Translations under genes and position numbers: made by a program
The notes under the pieces: generated by a model
What the model saw: only the letters and a program-made list of their open reading frames with translations
Told to the model about the DNA's origin: nothing
Database searches by the model: none
DNA from: an uncultured Lachnospiraceae bacterium
Lineage (GTDB): Bacteria > Bacillota > Clostridia > Lachnospirales > Lachnospiraceae
Length of the DNA: 64,000 nucleotides
Direction of reading: 5' to 3'
Assembly (NCBI GenBank): GCA_910578405.1
Contig: CAJTQO010000010.1
Span: forward strand, 3,175-67,174
Shown here: positions 1 to 8,453 of the stretch, one piece after another
Numbering within the stretch: position 1 is the first letter of the stretch
How the letters are laid out: each line of letters starts with the position of its first letter

Positions 1-182
1 CCACCGTAGCGCGGCTGGTGGGATACGAAGATCCTCTTTACTTTAGCCGCGTATTCCGTAAAGCAACCGGAATAGCGCCTCAAAAATACTGCCACAGCAT
101 TGCCTGTGAACAGACGCCGGATTGGTTTTTAGCAGGGCAGGAAGCAGAGAAGCGCTTACCCTGTGACAGACTGTTGGAGTAA
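1..182 (+). CDS. AraC-family regulator, C-terminal fragment (cut by window edge)
   Basis: Only the last 60 codons are inside the window, read from base 3 to a TAA at 180-182. The visible residues include VARLVGYEDPLYFSRVFRK and TGIAPQKY, which match the second helix-turn-helix of AraC/XylS activators (GY-x-D-xx-YFS-RxFK-x-xxG-xxP-xxY). After the DNA-binding domain about 30 less conserved residues follow, which is a little longer than usual. The ligand domain lies outside. It converges on the GH36 gene, with a hairpin terminator between them, so any link to the alpha-galactoside genes cannot be shown from this piece. Confidence 0.85.
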   Translation, partial: TVARLVGYEDPLYFSRVFRKATGIAPQKYCHSIACEQTPDWFLAGQEAEKRLPCDRLLE

Positions 183-201
183 ATTTTTTCACACGCTCTG
201 G
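183..201. repeat. possible end fragment of the dispersed palindromic element
   Basis: The minus-strand text here begins CCAGAGCGTGTGAAAAAAT. It resembles the terminal inverted repeat CCAGAGCGTGTTTGAAAAT of the elements at 16574-16727 and 58041-58123, with a short deletion. The match is brief, so this is a tentative relic. Confidence 0.35.
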
Positions 202-213
202 AAAACCTATAAA

Positions 214-255
214 AAAACAGGAAAATCCTGCGCCTTATAGGGATTTTCCTGTTTT
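214..255. terminator. bidirectional intrinsic terminator
   Basis: A 15-bp perfect inverted repeat (214-228 paired with 241-255, arm AAAACAGGAAAATCC) with a 12-base loop is followed by T-rich sequence on both strands. It sits between the convergent AraC fragment and the GH36 gene and can end transcription from both. Confidence 0.8.
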
Positions 256-314
256 CTTTATTTTATATTTTCCGTGTTTTACTTCCCCTGCCATTATTTT
301 TCTTCCGTCGGTCC

Positions 315-2495
315 CTATTCCACAACCGTCAATTCCATCTGGTAAGCCAGGTACTCCCCAGGACGTACGGGCATAGGCAGGCCAGCTTCCAGCAATGCGT
401 CCCCCGCATACCGTTTCCCGCTTTCCCTGTCTTCGTAAATGCTATCCTTCCTCAGCCCTCTAAGTTTCACATAGCTCACTGCCATATTTCCATGGACTTC
501 CAGCATTACCACATTTAACAATGCCCGTTTCCCATCCTCCGTTACAAACAACCATGCAGCGCAGGCGTCTTCAAACGGATTGGACAAACGGTAATACTTT
601 CCTTCCTGTATCAGAGTCGCATACTCTTTATACTTATTGACCTGTGTTTTAATTTCTTCTTTTTCTTCTTCCGCCAGCTTTGCAGGATCCAGCTCGTAAC
701 CAAAAGAGCCTGCCATGGCTACCACGCCCCTGGTGTGCAGGCTGACACAGCGCCCGGTCTGGTGGTTAGGCGCTGCCGACACATGGGAGCCTACCGAAGA
801 AACCGGGTAAAAAAAGGAAGTTCCATACTGGATTCTTGTACGGTCTATCGCATCTGTATTGTCACTGCACCATATTTGAGGAGTATAATACAGCATCCCG
901 GCGTCAAACCTTCCGCCTCCGCCGCTGCAGCCTTCCACCAATAGCTCCGGGTATCTTTGCAGCAGCCTTTCCAGAAAATCATATACCCCCAGCACGTATT
1001 CATAGGAAACTTTCCCCGGGGTATTTTCCATAGAGTACATGTCTGATATGCTCCGGTTCATGTCCCATTTTACATACTCAACCTTCTCCTGGTCTAATAT
1101 GTCACATATTTTTCCAAAGATATAGTCCCTGACTTCCGCCCTGGAAAAATCCAGAACAAGCTGATTTCTGCCGCGTACCGGCTTTCTGCCTGGAATCTGC
1201 AGCGCCCAGTCCGGATGCTCCCTATATAGGCTGCTGTCTTCCGAAACCATCTCCGGCTCTATCCAAATCCCAAACTTCATGCCAAGCCCATGCACCTTGC
1301 GGATTAAATCTCCCAGCGTACTGCCCAGCTTCCGTTCATTCACCTGCCAGTCCCCCAGGCCGCTGTTATCATCCTCCCTTTTTCCGAACCACCCATCGTC
1401 CATCACTACCATATCAATCCCAAGTCCGGCCGCTTCTTCCGCCAGCCTGCAAATCGTTTCCCCATTAAAATCAAAATAAGCCGCTTCCCAACTATTAATC
1501 AGCACTGGCCTAAGCCCATGCTGGTATTTCCCCCGGCAGATATGATTCCGGATACACCGATGGAACTGGTTTGACAACTCCCCAAGCCCTTTGCCGGAAT
1601 AGCTGAGAATTGTCTCCGGTACCGTGAGACTCTCACCCGGTTCCAGAGGATAGTGGAACAGGTCGCTTTGCAGCCCCATCAGCAGCCTTGTCTGTCCGTA
1701 CTGGTCTTTTTCCGTCTCACACATAAAATTTCCACTGTATACAAAAACCATGCCATAGCAATTTCCATAATCCTCTGTCGTATCCTTCCCCGCCAAAACC
1801 ACCGCCGGATTATACTGATGGCTGGAAGTGCCTCTGCGGCTCCCAATCACATAGCTTCCATACCCCACTTTCTGACGCTGCAGGTTGCGCTCCATGGTAT
1901 GCCTGCCACAAAAACTAAGCAAGTCAAAATCCCCTGTCACAAAATCCAGACAGGCAGAAGCCGCTTTTTCCACAACAATGTTATCCGTCCCCTGGTTGCA
2001 GATTCTGACGCTCCTTGTAATGATGTCCTCTTTCTCCAACACTCCGTACAGAAGCAATGCCTGCACTTTGCTGATTGGGTCTTCCAAAAGAATTTCCAAT
2101 GTCTCCGCTTCCTCCTTATCCGCGTAAACAGCAGGAAGTCCTTTCAGTGCATATTTCCCTTTCTTTATTTCATGCCTCACATAACGCAGGTCGCAACAGT
2201 CTGACCCGTCCGCATTTCGGATAACCAGCGCACTGCCGCGGAAATCCCCTGTCCCCAGCCCCGGATATTCCTGAGGCTGCACATCCATAGAATAAGTCCG
2301 GTCGCCTCCCGCATCGGATGGGTTCCCGGAAAATCCTCTGTCATAATAAGTCAGAAGATAATCCATATCCCCTGATATTTTCCCCCCATAATACAAATGC
2401 AACAGAAATCCATAATCGTCCACTTTCATCTGGTAAGAGCTATGTTCCGTATGCAAAGTAAAAATACGCTTTTCCTGCTGAAAATAAATTGCCAT
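315..2495 (-). CDS. alpha-galactosidase, glycoside hydrolase family 36
   Basis: This 726-residue enzyme should release terminal alpha-1,6-galactose from melibiose, raffinose and related oligosaccharides by a retaining mechanism, in the cytoplasm since no signal peptide is seen. The length is typical for bacterial GH36 (about 700-750). The N-terminal beta-sandwich is followed by the barrel with DDGWFGKR, the nucleophile motif KWDMNR (Asp478) and the acid/base motif CSDNTDA (Asp545). The ATG at 2495 follows an AAGGCGGTGG ribosome binding site. It lies downstream of the binding protein and permease genes on the same strand, but a hairpin at 2658-2697 and its own promoter at 2605-2633 separate it. 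It ends in TAG, which shows TAG is an ordinary stop here. Confidence 0.95.
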   Translation of the reverse strand: MAIYFQQEKRIFTLHTEHSSYQMKVDDYGFLLHLYYGGKISGDMDYLLTYYDRGFSGNPSDAGGDRTYSMDVQPQEYPGLGTGDFRGSALVIRNADGSDCCDLRYVRHEIKKGKYALKGLPAVYADKEEAETLEILLEDPISKVQALLLYGVLEKEDIITRSVRICNQGTDNIVVEKAASACLDFVTGDFDLLSFCGRHTMERNLQRQKVGYGSYVIGSRRGTSSHQYNPAVVLAGKDTTEDYGNCYGMVFVYSGNFMCETEKDQYGQTRLLMGLQSDLFHYPLEPGESLTVPETILSYSGKGLGELSNQFHRCIRNHICRGKYQHGLRPVLINSWEAAYFDFNGETICRLAEEAAGLGIDMVVMDDGWFGKREDDNSGLGDWQVNERKLGSTLGDLIRKVHGLGMKFGIWIEPEMVSEDSSLYREHPDWALQIPGRKPVRGRNQLVLDFSRAEVRDYIFGKICDILDQEKVEYVKWDMNRSISDMYSMENTPGKVSYEYVLGVYDFLERLLQRYPELLVEGCSGGGGRFDAGMLYYTPQIWCSDNTDAIDRTRIQYGTSFFYPVSSVGSHVSAAPNHQTGRCVSLHTRGVVAMAGSFGYELDPAKLAEEEKEEIKTQVNKYKEYATLIQEGKYYRLSNPFEDACAAWLFVTEDGKRALLNVVMLEVHGNMAVSYVKLRGLRKDSIYEDRESGKRYAGDALLEAGLPMPVRPGEYLAYQMELTVVE

Positions 2496-2604
2496 AATAT
2501 ATTTCCACCGCCTTACTTTTTATTCCAATCCTGCGCCATTTTATTCCAACGCCAACCCCATGGGACAATCTGTCTGTCCAAACAAAGCCACTTCTTCCGT
2601 ATCC

Positions 2605-2633
2605 ATTATACAACACAGCATAGCCTATGGCAA
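2605..2633 (-). promoter_or_regulatory. promoter of the GH36 gene
   Basis: On the minus strand TTGCCA (2628-2633) is separated by 17 bp from a perfect TATAAT (2605-2610). It lies 110 bp upstream of the alpha-galactosidase start and just after the hairpin that follows the permease operon. Confidence 0.7.
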
Positions 2634-2657
2634 GAATGAAGCCAAAATGCCAAAAAC

Positions 2658-2697
2658 CGCAATGCCATTAACTCAAGCTTAAATTAATGACATTGCG
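2658..2697 (-). terminator. hairpin after the ABC permease genes
   Basis: Inverted repeat CGCAATGCCATTAA (2658-2671) against TTAATGACATTGCG (2684-2697), 13 of 14 positions pairing with a 12-base loop. On the minus strand it is followed by GTTTTTGG, consistent with an intrinsic terminator. It could alternatively be an operator. Confidence 0.55.
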
Positions 2698-2764
2698 AAA
2701 AACCGCGCCTATGTAGGTTTCCACAGACAGGCTCTTATCCTGTCCTTTTTATCTTTCCCTTTCC

Positions 2765-3610
2765 TTACTTCACTGCCCCGTTGGTCACACCGTTGAGAAT
2801 CTGCTTCTGACAAATCAGGTAGAAAATCAAAATCGGAATCAATGACAACAGGTAGGAGGCAAATGCCAGGTTATAATTGGTGCCAAACTGCGACTGGAAA
2901 TTCAGCTGCGCCAAAGGCAGTGTGTTTTCCCCGGAACCTGCCATGATAATCAACGGGGTCATAACATCATTCCATACAGCCAAAGCTGTAATAACCGCTA
3001 CCGTAGCGTGCATAGGCCCCATCACCGGGAAAATAATTTTCCAGTAAGTCGTCCATGTAGAGGCGCCGTCCACCTTCGCCGCCTCTTCCAGCGCCATTGG
3101 GATATTTACCAAATATCCAGAATACAGCATAATATTCATCGGCATATAAAATACTACATACAGGATAATCACACCAAACCAATTCGCCAGCCCAAGCTCT
3201 GCCGTCTGCTTTGCCAAAGGCATCATCAAAATAGCAAAGGGAACAAACATACCGCTGACAATAAAAAGATAAACAAAGCTGTAAAATTTGCTGTGCGCCT
3301 TATTCCTGCCAAGGGCATACCCCATCACAGAATGCACTGCTATGGACAGCGCTACGGTAAGTACAGAAATCAGCAAACTGTTCCGCAAGGAATGCCAGAA
3401 ATCCGTCACTGCCATTGCTTCCCTGAAATTGTCCAGGCTCCATGTCTTTGGCAAAGACAAAATACCGCTGATGCTGTTAGTCATTTCCGACGGCTGCTTA
3501 AACGCTATGACAATCGTCAGATACAATGGAAAAATAATAGTGGAGAGGCCAAGGATCAACAGGACAAGCGCCAGCCTGTTTGATTTACCAACTGTAGATG
3601 TATGTTTCAT
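2765..3610 (-). CDS. carbohydrate ABC transporter permease, MalG type
   Basis: A 281-residue inner membrane protein with about six hydrophobic segments. The permease loop motif EEAAKVDGASTWTTYWKIIFP (residues about 190-210), which docks on the ATPase, is intact. It starts inside the last codons of the preceding MalF-type gene (4-bp overlap), so the two are translationally coupled. With its neighbours it forms an oligosaccharide importer, most likely for raffinose-type alpha-galactosides given the GH36 gene downstream. No ATPase gene is present in the locus. In Firmicutes a shared MsmK-type ATPase encoded elsewhere commonly serves such systems. The substrate is inferred from context only. Confidence 0.93.
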   Translation of the reverse strand: MKHTSTVGKSNRLALVLLILGLSTIIFPLYLTIVIAFKQPSEMTNSISGILSLPKTWSLDNFREAMAVTDFWHSLRNSLLISVLTVALSIAVHSVMGYALGRNKAHSKFYSFVYLFIVSGMFVPFAILMMPLAKQTAELGLANWFGVIILYVVFYMPMNIMLYSGYLVNIPMALEEAAKVDGASTWTTYWKIIFPVMGPMHATVAVITALAVWNDVMTPLIIMAGSGENTLPLAQLNFQSQFGTNYNLAFASYLLSLIPILIFYLICQKQILNGVTNGAVK

Positions 3611-4473
3611 AGCTGCTCCTCCTTCGAACTTGAAAATTTCATCTGCGCAACAGAAATAATAACAATCACAATAAAGAATACCACTGCATTCGCGCTCTGG
3701 AACCCAAACTGTCCGCCAGACATACCGTTATTGTAAATCAGGTAGGAAATGGACTCCGTACTTTGCGCCGGGCCACCCTTTGTCAACGCCATAATCTGGT
3801 CAAACACCATCAGAAAATTCTTTACGCAAAGCACCATATTGATGGAAAAGAACGGGATAATCAGCGGGAACGTCAGATAACGGAACTGTTTCCACCCGGT
3901 TGCCCCATCCAGGCCGCCTGCCTCATACACATCCTCCGGCACGGTTTGCAGCCCGGAAATATAAATAATCGTGTTCATTGCAATAGCCTGCCATGCGCAT
4001 ACAATCATAACGCCAATCCACGCTTTGCTTGGGCTGGACAGGATGCTTGCGCCCAAAGCCTTAATTCCTGTCATATCCGCCAGCGCAGGAACAATGTATG
4101 TAAAAAAGTAATTAAAAATATAACCCACTACCAAAGAACCCAAAATATTGGGCAGGAAATATGCGCCACGGAAAAAACCTTTTGCGCGTATCTTGCTGTT
4201 CAGCCCAAGAGCCAGAATTATGCTGAGTACATTCACTACAACCGTTGTCACAAGCGCCAGTTTAATGGTAAACAGATAGGATTTTCCCACACGGGCATCC
4301 GTAAATAAATCCATATAATTACGTAGGCCAACCCAATTGTATTTTCCAAACCCCCTAAAATTTGTAAAGCTGTATACCACGCCCCGAATCAGCGGAATGG
4401 TATTAAAGCAGATAAACAAGGCTAGAATCGGTATGGTAATAAGCAAAAATGTTCGCTGTCTATCATTTTTCAT
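3607..4473 (-). CDS. carbohydrate ABC transporter permease, MalF type
   Basis: A 288-residue membrane protein with an N-terminal hydrophobic segment at about residues 8-30 and five further segments. The EAA loop YEAGGLDGATGWKQFRYLTFP (about residue 180-200) identifies the MalF/UgpA family. It overlaps the MalG-type gene by 4 bp and follows the binding protein gene after a 260-bp purine-rich gap. That gap has no clear terminator, so all three are probably co-transcribed. It would form the heterodimeric channel of the sugar importer together with the next gene. Confidence 0.93.
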   Translation of the reverse strand: MKNDRQRTFLLITIPILALFICFNTIPLIRGVVYSFTNFRGFGKYNWVGLRNYMDLFTDARVGKSYLFTIKLALVTTVVVNVLSIILALGLNSKIRAKGFFRGAYFLPNILGSLVVGYIFNYFFTYIVPALADMTGIKALGASILSSPSKAWIGVMIVCAWQAIAMNTIIYISGLQTVPEDVYEAGGLDGATGWKQFRYLTFPLIIPFFSINMVLCVKNFLMVFDQIMALTKGGPAQSTESISYLIYNNGMSGGQFGFQSANAVVFFIVIVIISVAQMKFSSSKEEQL

Positions 4474-4733
4474 TTTTCACTCCATTTCTGCACGGCTTTA
4501 TTGTGTATGTCAAGTTTATGGATGCCGTGCGCACACAAACTTTGCATCTTCTTTCCTTTCCAGGTTTTATTGCCCTTTTCTATTTTCCAAATCTCCCCTT
4601 CTTTTCGCTTCCCCTTTCCCTCTCTTTCTATCCCTACCCAAAATCGGCGTCTTAGCATCCGCCCTTCCCAAATCCTGGTTTAGATAAGGAAGAATCGAAG
4701 AATCCGCAGGAAACAACTTCTGATACAGGGATT

Positions 4734-6008
4734 TTACTTATTCGCCTGTTCATATTCCTGCACCAGGCGGATAATATCCCTGTTATACCTTTGCCAGTTC
4801 TCATCAAACTTAGTAAGGAAAGCATTCACATCCCCCTCCAGCAGGAAAGTCTGCAGCAGTGCATCCACGGACATTTCCGAAGGGTAATAATGATCCTGAT
4901 AGTCCGTCATATTGCCCGCTTCAATAAACGGAAGCATCCCATCCAGCATGGAAGCCAGTTTGAAATCCCCGTTTTTGCATGGAACTGCATTCTGCGCATC
5001 AATGTATTTCTGCATATTTTCATATTCCAGTAAAAAATCCAGGACTTCATATGCCGCTTCCTTGTTTTCACACCCTTCCATAATGCAAAAGCCTAAGTCG
5101 ATGCCTGAGTTCAATGTCCTGTCATCCTTGTTATCGCTTGCCGGCATAACGAAAGAATCAATGTTCAAATCCGGATTAACTGACAGAATCTGAGGCGTTG
5201 CATAGCTTCCAATCGGATACATAGCCGCCTCCCCTCTGGCAAAAGCCGTACATGCATCGTTGTATCCGTAGGCAAAGGGGTCTTCCGGCCCATAAGGCAG
5301 CAGCTCCAGATACTTTTCCGCCAGTTCCTTATATTGTGCGGAAAATGTCGCCTCCCCTCTGTTTACCTGTTTCGTTGTATCCGTAGGCGACAATTCCACA
5401 GCCATGGCATTCCAAGGCGCCAGACAAGTCCATGTATCCTTAAATCCAAAATAAAATGGAAGGATGCCTTCCCCTTTAATCTGTTCACACAATTGCTTTA
5501 ATTCTTCCCATGTTTCCGGAATCTGCCATCCATGTTCCGCAAACATATCTCTATTGTAGAGTATCCCGGCGGCATTCGCCACATAAGGCACTATGTAAGT
5601 CCCTTCCGTAGGAACCAGCTCCAATGCTTCCGCAATGTCCAAGTATCCCTGGTTGATTTCCTTCAGCCCTTCATACCCCGATACATCCGTTAATATCTCC
5701 GCATCTACAAAATAGGAATAATTGATATCCCCGCCAATGCCTATGATGTCCGGATAATCCTCCCGGATAAACCTTGTCTTTAAAATCGTCATCGCATCAT
5801 TCGGTGAACTAATGGTAAGATGAATGTCATCATGAGTGGCATTAAATTCCTCTTCCACTGACTTAAAATAGTTCGCCGCTTCCGGTTTGTACTGGACAAT
5901 TTCTATTTCGGTTTTACCCGAAGCAGAATCTCCGCATCCATGAAGGGGCAATGCCGCCGCCATGCAGCACAATGCCATCCCCAGGCATTTCAACCTTTTT
6001 CCTTTCAT
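4734..6008 (-). CDS. sugar ABC transporter substrate-binding lipoprotein
   Basis: A family 1 extracellular solute-binding protein of 424 residues. I place the start at the ATG at 6008, because AAAGGAG lies 8 bases before it and the signal peptide then reads directly MKGKRLKCLGM. The open frame extends 28 codons further upstream through the leader repeats. A hydrophobic stretch ends in the lipobox LHGC, so Cys25 is the likely lipidated residue and the protein is anchored outside the membrane. Later segments such as GILYNRDMF and the C-terminal helices fit the maltose/oligosaccharide-binding fold. The alpha-galactoside substrate is inferred from the GH36 and AraC neighbours. The leader contains about 3.4 copies of a ~102-bp repeat. 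Confidence 0.92.
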   Translation of the reverse strand: MKGKRLKCLGMALCCMAAALPLHGCGDSASGKTEIEIVQYKPEAANYFKSVEEEFNATHDDIHLTISSPNDAMTILKTRFIREDYPDIIGIGGDINYSYFVDAEILTDVSGYEGLKEINQGYLDIAEALELVPTEGTYIVPYVANAAGILYNRDMFAEHGWQIPETWEELKQLCEQIKGEGILPFYFGFKDTWTCLAPWNAMAVELSPTDTTKQVNRGEATFSAQYKELAEKYLELLPYGPEDPFAYGYNDACTAFARGEAAMYPIGSYATPQILSVNPDLNIDSFVMPASDNKDDRTLNSGIDLGFCIMEGCENKEAAYEVLDFLLEYENMQKYIDAQNAVPCKNGDFKLASMLDGMLPFIEAGNMTDYQDHYYPSEMSVDALLQTFLLEGDVNAFLTKFDENWQRYNRDIIRLVQEYEQANK

Positions 6009-6020
6009 TTTCTTTCTCCT

Positions 6021-6356
6021 TTCTGATTCCAGTTGCGCATTCACCCGTCCGAATCCCCCTTCCCTCAGAGGCGCATCTGTGCAGCAATACATGCAACGCT
6101 ATCCTTCTGGATTCCACGCTGTTTTATGCTGTTCCAGTTTTGCTATTCACCTGCCCGCTTCTTTCTCTCAGAGGCGCATCTGCGCAGCAATACATACAAC
6201 GTTTCCCTCTGGGTTCCACGCTGGTTCATGCTGTTCCAGTTCCACATCCGCCTGCCCGTCCCCTTCCCTCAGAAGCATATCTTTACAGCAATATATACCA
6301 TGATATCCCTCCAAGTTACGTGCCGGCTTATGCCGTTACCAGTTTTGCATTCCCCA
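6021..6356. repeat. imperfect ~102-bp tandem repeats in the binding-protein leader
   Basis: Three units with matching anchors TCAGAGGCGCATCTG at 6065 and 6168 and TCAGAAGCATATCT at 6269 (spacing 103 and 101 bp) are preceded by a partial unit at 6021-6055. Each also repeats GATTCCACGCTG-like and TGCTGTTCCAGTT blocks. On the transcribed minus strand every unit carries a purine-rich, Shine-Dalgarno-like stretch before a short open frame (for example LHVLLHRCASEG). Units 1 and 2 are closest; unit 3 has drifted. They lie between the divergent binding protein and AraC genes. Confidence 0.85.
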
Positions 6357-6474
6357 TTTCAGGTTCTTTTTGGCTCTGCATTTTTTATAAAAATATAATA
6401 ACATGCCATTTTGCTACTATAAATAGCAGTATTTTGCCTGTTATATGCCTTTTTGCAATTTTTTTCTAAATTAT

Positions 6475-6504
6475 TTGAAGTCTGCCAGCGTTTTGGTATA
6501 TAAT
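6475..6504 (+). promoter_or_regulatory. promoter of the AraC regulator gene
   Basis: TTGAAG (6475-6480), 18-bp spacer and a perfect TATAAT (6499-6504), about 110 bp before the preferred AraC start. AT-rich sequence just upstream (6385-6420) probably holds the divergent promoter for the binding protein gene, but I cannot fix its hexamers. Confidence 0.65.
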
Positions 6505-6620
6505 AGATAAACAGGGTGGGGAGAATACGAAAAATAATTAAAAGGGAAAAATAAATTTTCCATATGCAGGCCGGCAACAGATTCCTGCAGATTGGACAAA
6601 AGCAGATTGGAGAATCTAAA

Positions 6621-7469
6621 ATGAGCGAATTTATTTTTTCTGTTTTTCCAAGTGAAAATTTTGTTGACCTGGGTTTATACCAGTTTGGCTGGGAGCAATG
6701 CACTCCATCCCATTCTTTTGGCCCGGCGGCAAGGAACCATTACCTGTTCCACTATTGCCTTTCCGGCACCGGCACCCTTTTTGCCGAGAACAGCAGAAAG
6801 GAATCTAATACTTTCCAAATCAAAAGCGGACAGGGCTTTATGCTTTTTCCTCATCAGGTATGCACGTATATCGCTGACCATAAAGTTCCATGGGAATACG
6901 CCTGGATTGAGTTTGACGGGCTGCGGGCCAAAGAAGCCGTGGAACTGGCTGGGTTAAAACCGGATCAACCGGTTTACCGCGCGCGTTACAAAGACATTTC
7001 CGAAACAATGAAAAAGGAAATGCTCTATATCGTAAATCACAAAGAAGAATCCCCTTTCTGCCTAATCGGCCATCTTTATCTGTTCATAGACAGCCTGGTA
7101 AACTCCTCTACCTCCACTCAGACAAACAGGGGCAGCAGCCTGAGGGACTTCTATATTAAGGAAGCGTTTTCCTTTATTGAGCAGAATTTCCAAAATGATA
7201 TTTCCGTAGAAGATATTGCCGCTTCCTGTGGTTTGAACCGGAGTTATTTCGGAAAGATTTTCCGCGAAAATATGGGAAAAACCCCACAGGAATTCCTGAT
7301 TTCCTACCGTATGACCAAAGCTACCGAACTGCTGAAACTGACTCCCCTTTCTATCGGCGATATCGGAAATGCAGTTGGATATCCAAACCAGTTGCACTTT
7401 TCAAGGGCTTTCAAAACAGTATACGGCATCTCCCCAAGGCAATGGAGATACGAGCATAACAGCGTCTGA
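6621..7469 (+). CDS. AraC-family transcriptional regulator of the alpha-galactoside locus
   Basis: A 282-residue regulator starting at the ATG at 6621, which has GGAG eight bases upstream. An in-frame ATG at 6564 is possible but less well placed. The N-terminal half is a cupin-like sugar-sensing domain (HYLFHYCLSGTG around residue 40-50). The C-terminal 100 residues carry both helix-turn-helix motifs: VEDIAASCGLNRSYFGKIF and IGDIGNAVGYPNQLHFSRAF, then YGISPRQWR. It is transcribed away from the binding protein and permeases, the usual arrangement for MsmR/RafR-type activators of raffinose or melibiose genes. Activation by alpha-galactosides is inferred from that context. Confidence 0.9.
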   Translation: MSEFIFSVFPSENFVDLGLYQFGWEQCTPSHSFGPAARNHYLFHYCLSGTGTLFAENSRKESNTFQIKSGQGFMLFPHQVCTYIADHKVPWEYAWIEFDGLRAKEAVELAGLKPDQPVYRARYKDISETMKKEMLYIVNHKEESPFCLIGHLYLFIDSLVNSSTSTQTNRGSSLRDFYIKEAFSFIEQNFQNDISVEDIAASCGLNRSYFGKIFRENMGKTPQEFLISYRMTKATELLKLTPLSIGDIGNAVGYPNQLHFSRAFKTVYGISPRQWRYEHNSV

Positions 7470-7591
7470 AAACAATGTCTTTACCCCCGAAACATCCAGG
7501 GAAATTGGATACATAACGTAAAACAACCATACGTTGATTTTATGCAAAAAGCAGTCTATTTGTTGTGCATTTCTGCCATAGATTAAATTTC

Positions 7592-7619
7592 TTTCATGTG
7601 CTAGAATAATTATTATAAT
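7592..7619 (+). promoter_or_regulatory. candidate promoter of the coiled-coil gene
   Basis: TATAAT at 7614-7619 is preceded at 16 bp by a poor TTTCAT (7592-7597). It lies about 45 bp before the coiled-coil start. Only the -10 box is convincing. Confidence 0.45.
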
Positions 7620-7664
7620 ATCCTGCCGCATTACAAGGCAGAAGAAAGAAAGGGGGTGAATAGA

Positions 7665-8261
7665 ATGACAAACAGCGAATTATTATTGGCTATTTCAAAT
7701 ATGATGGACACGAAACTGGAGCCTATCGCTAAAGACGTACAAATCCTTAAGAAAGATGTACAAGGGATTAAAGTGGATGTTATGGAGCTTAAGGAGGATG
7801 TTCAGGTTCTCAAAGCGGATGTCCTCGAACTGAAAGACGACGTTCAGGTTCTTAAAGCGGATGTCCTCGAACTGAAAGACGACGTTCAGGTTCTTAAAGT
7901 GGACGTCCTCAAACTGAAGGAAAACGTTGAGGCTCTTAAAATGGATGTCTTTGAACTTACGATTCATGTCCAGAAGCTTGAAGCAAATGCACAGAGAGTC
8001 GAAGCGAATATGCAAAGACTTGAAGAGAACATGGAGAAACTTGAAGAGAATATGGAAAAACTTGAATCCAGAATGAAGAAAGTGGAATTGTTCCAGGAAA
8101 ACAAAATTTTACCACGTCTGAATACTATAGAATCCTGCTATACTTCCACGTATGACAGATACAAAGACAACGTAAATGATTACGAAAATATAAAACAGGA
8201 TATTTCCGTTATGAAACAGGTCCTTACAGAACATAGTGAAAAATTACAAAGGTTGGCATAG
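7665..8261 (+). CDS. coiled-coil protein with 14-residue repeats, unknown function
   Basis: A 198-residue, highly charged protein starting at the ATG at 7665, which follows AGGGGG at the proper distance; a GTG at 7656 overlaps that site. From about residue 25 to 145 it is an uninterrupted heptad pattern. It is built from the 14-residue unit VQVLKADVLELKDD, repeated three times almost perfectly and then degenerating into LEENMEKLEENMEKLES. Hydrophobic residues recur at a and d positions, which predicts a long homomeric coiled coil. There is no signal peptide or membrane segment. Similar proteins are common in clostridial genomes but I know of no proven role. It appears to be a single-gene unit. 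Confidence 0.75.
   Translation: MTNSELLLAISNMMDTKLEPIAKDVQILKKDVQGIKVDVMELKEDVQVLKADVLELKDDVQVLKADVLELKDDVQVLKVDVLKLKENVEALKMDVFELTIHVQKLEANAQRVEANMQRLEENMEKLEENMEKLESRMKKVELFQENKILPRLNTIESCYTSTYDRYKDNVNDYENIKQDISVMKQVLTEHSEKLQRLA
7801..7926 (+). repeat. three tandem 42-bp repeats inside the coiled-coil gene
   Basis: Units start at 7801, 7843 and 7885 (exact 42-bp period, beginning TTCAGGTTCT). The first two differ by one base and the third by several. The period equals 14 codons, so copy-number change would keep frame and lengthen or shorten the coiled coil by four helical turns. Confidence 0.9.
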
Positions 8262-8301
8262 TTTTTGTTTTCAAAAGCCAATTCATCAGATAACCCCCAT
8301 C

Positions 8302-8348
8302 TAGAAAAGCGTAAAATCTTGGAACAGCTATCAATTTACTCTTTTCTA
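8302..8348. terminator. inverted repeat downstream of the coiled-coil gene
   Basis: TAGAAAAGCGTAAA (8302-8315) pairs with TTTACTCTTTTCTA (8335-8348) at 13 of 14 positions around a 19-base loop. There is no long T run after it, so it may be a weak terminator or another RNA structure. A 12-codon frame (ATG at 8361) follows GGAGG at 8352; I do not call it a gene. Confidence 0.45.
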
Positions 8349-8453
8349 CCTGGAGGTTATATGTCTTATTCCAATATTGATTTTATGTCTTTCGGATAAG
8401 ATTTCCCCTATCTCTATGCAAGCCTCATCGCCTTTTCCGTTATGCTATATACC

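Noticed and set aside
1653..2204. 183-codon plus-strand frame inside the GH36 gene
   Set aside because: It is antisense to conserved GH36 sequence and has no coding features.
6021..6356. CRISPR-like repeat array
   Set aside because: Units are ~102 bp, directly adjoining and degenerate, with no repeat-spacer pattern and no cas genes.
7656..7664. GTG at 7656 as start of the coiled-coil gene
   Set aside because: It overlaps the AGGGGG ribosome binding site, which is ideally placed for the ATG at 7665.
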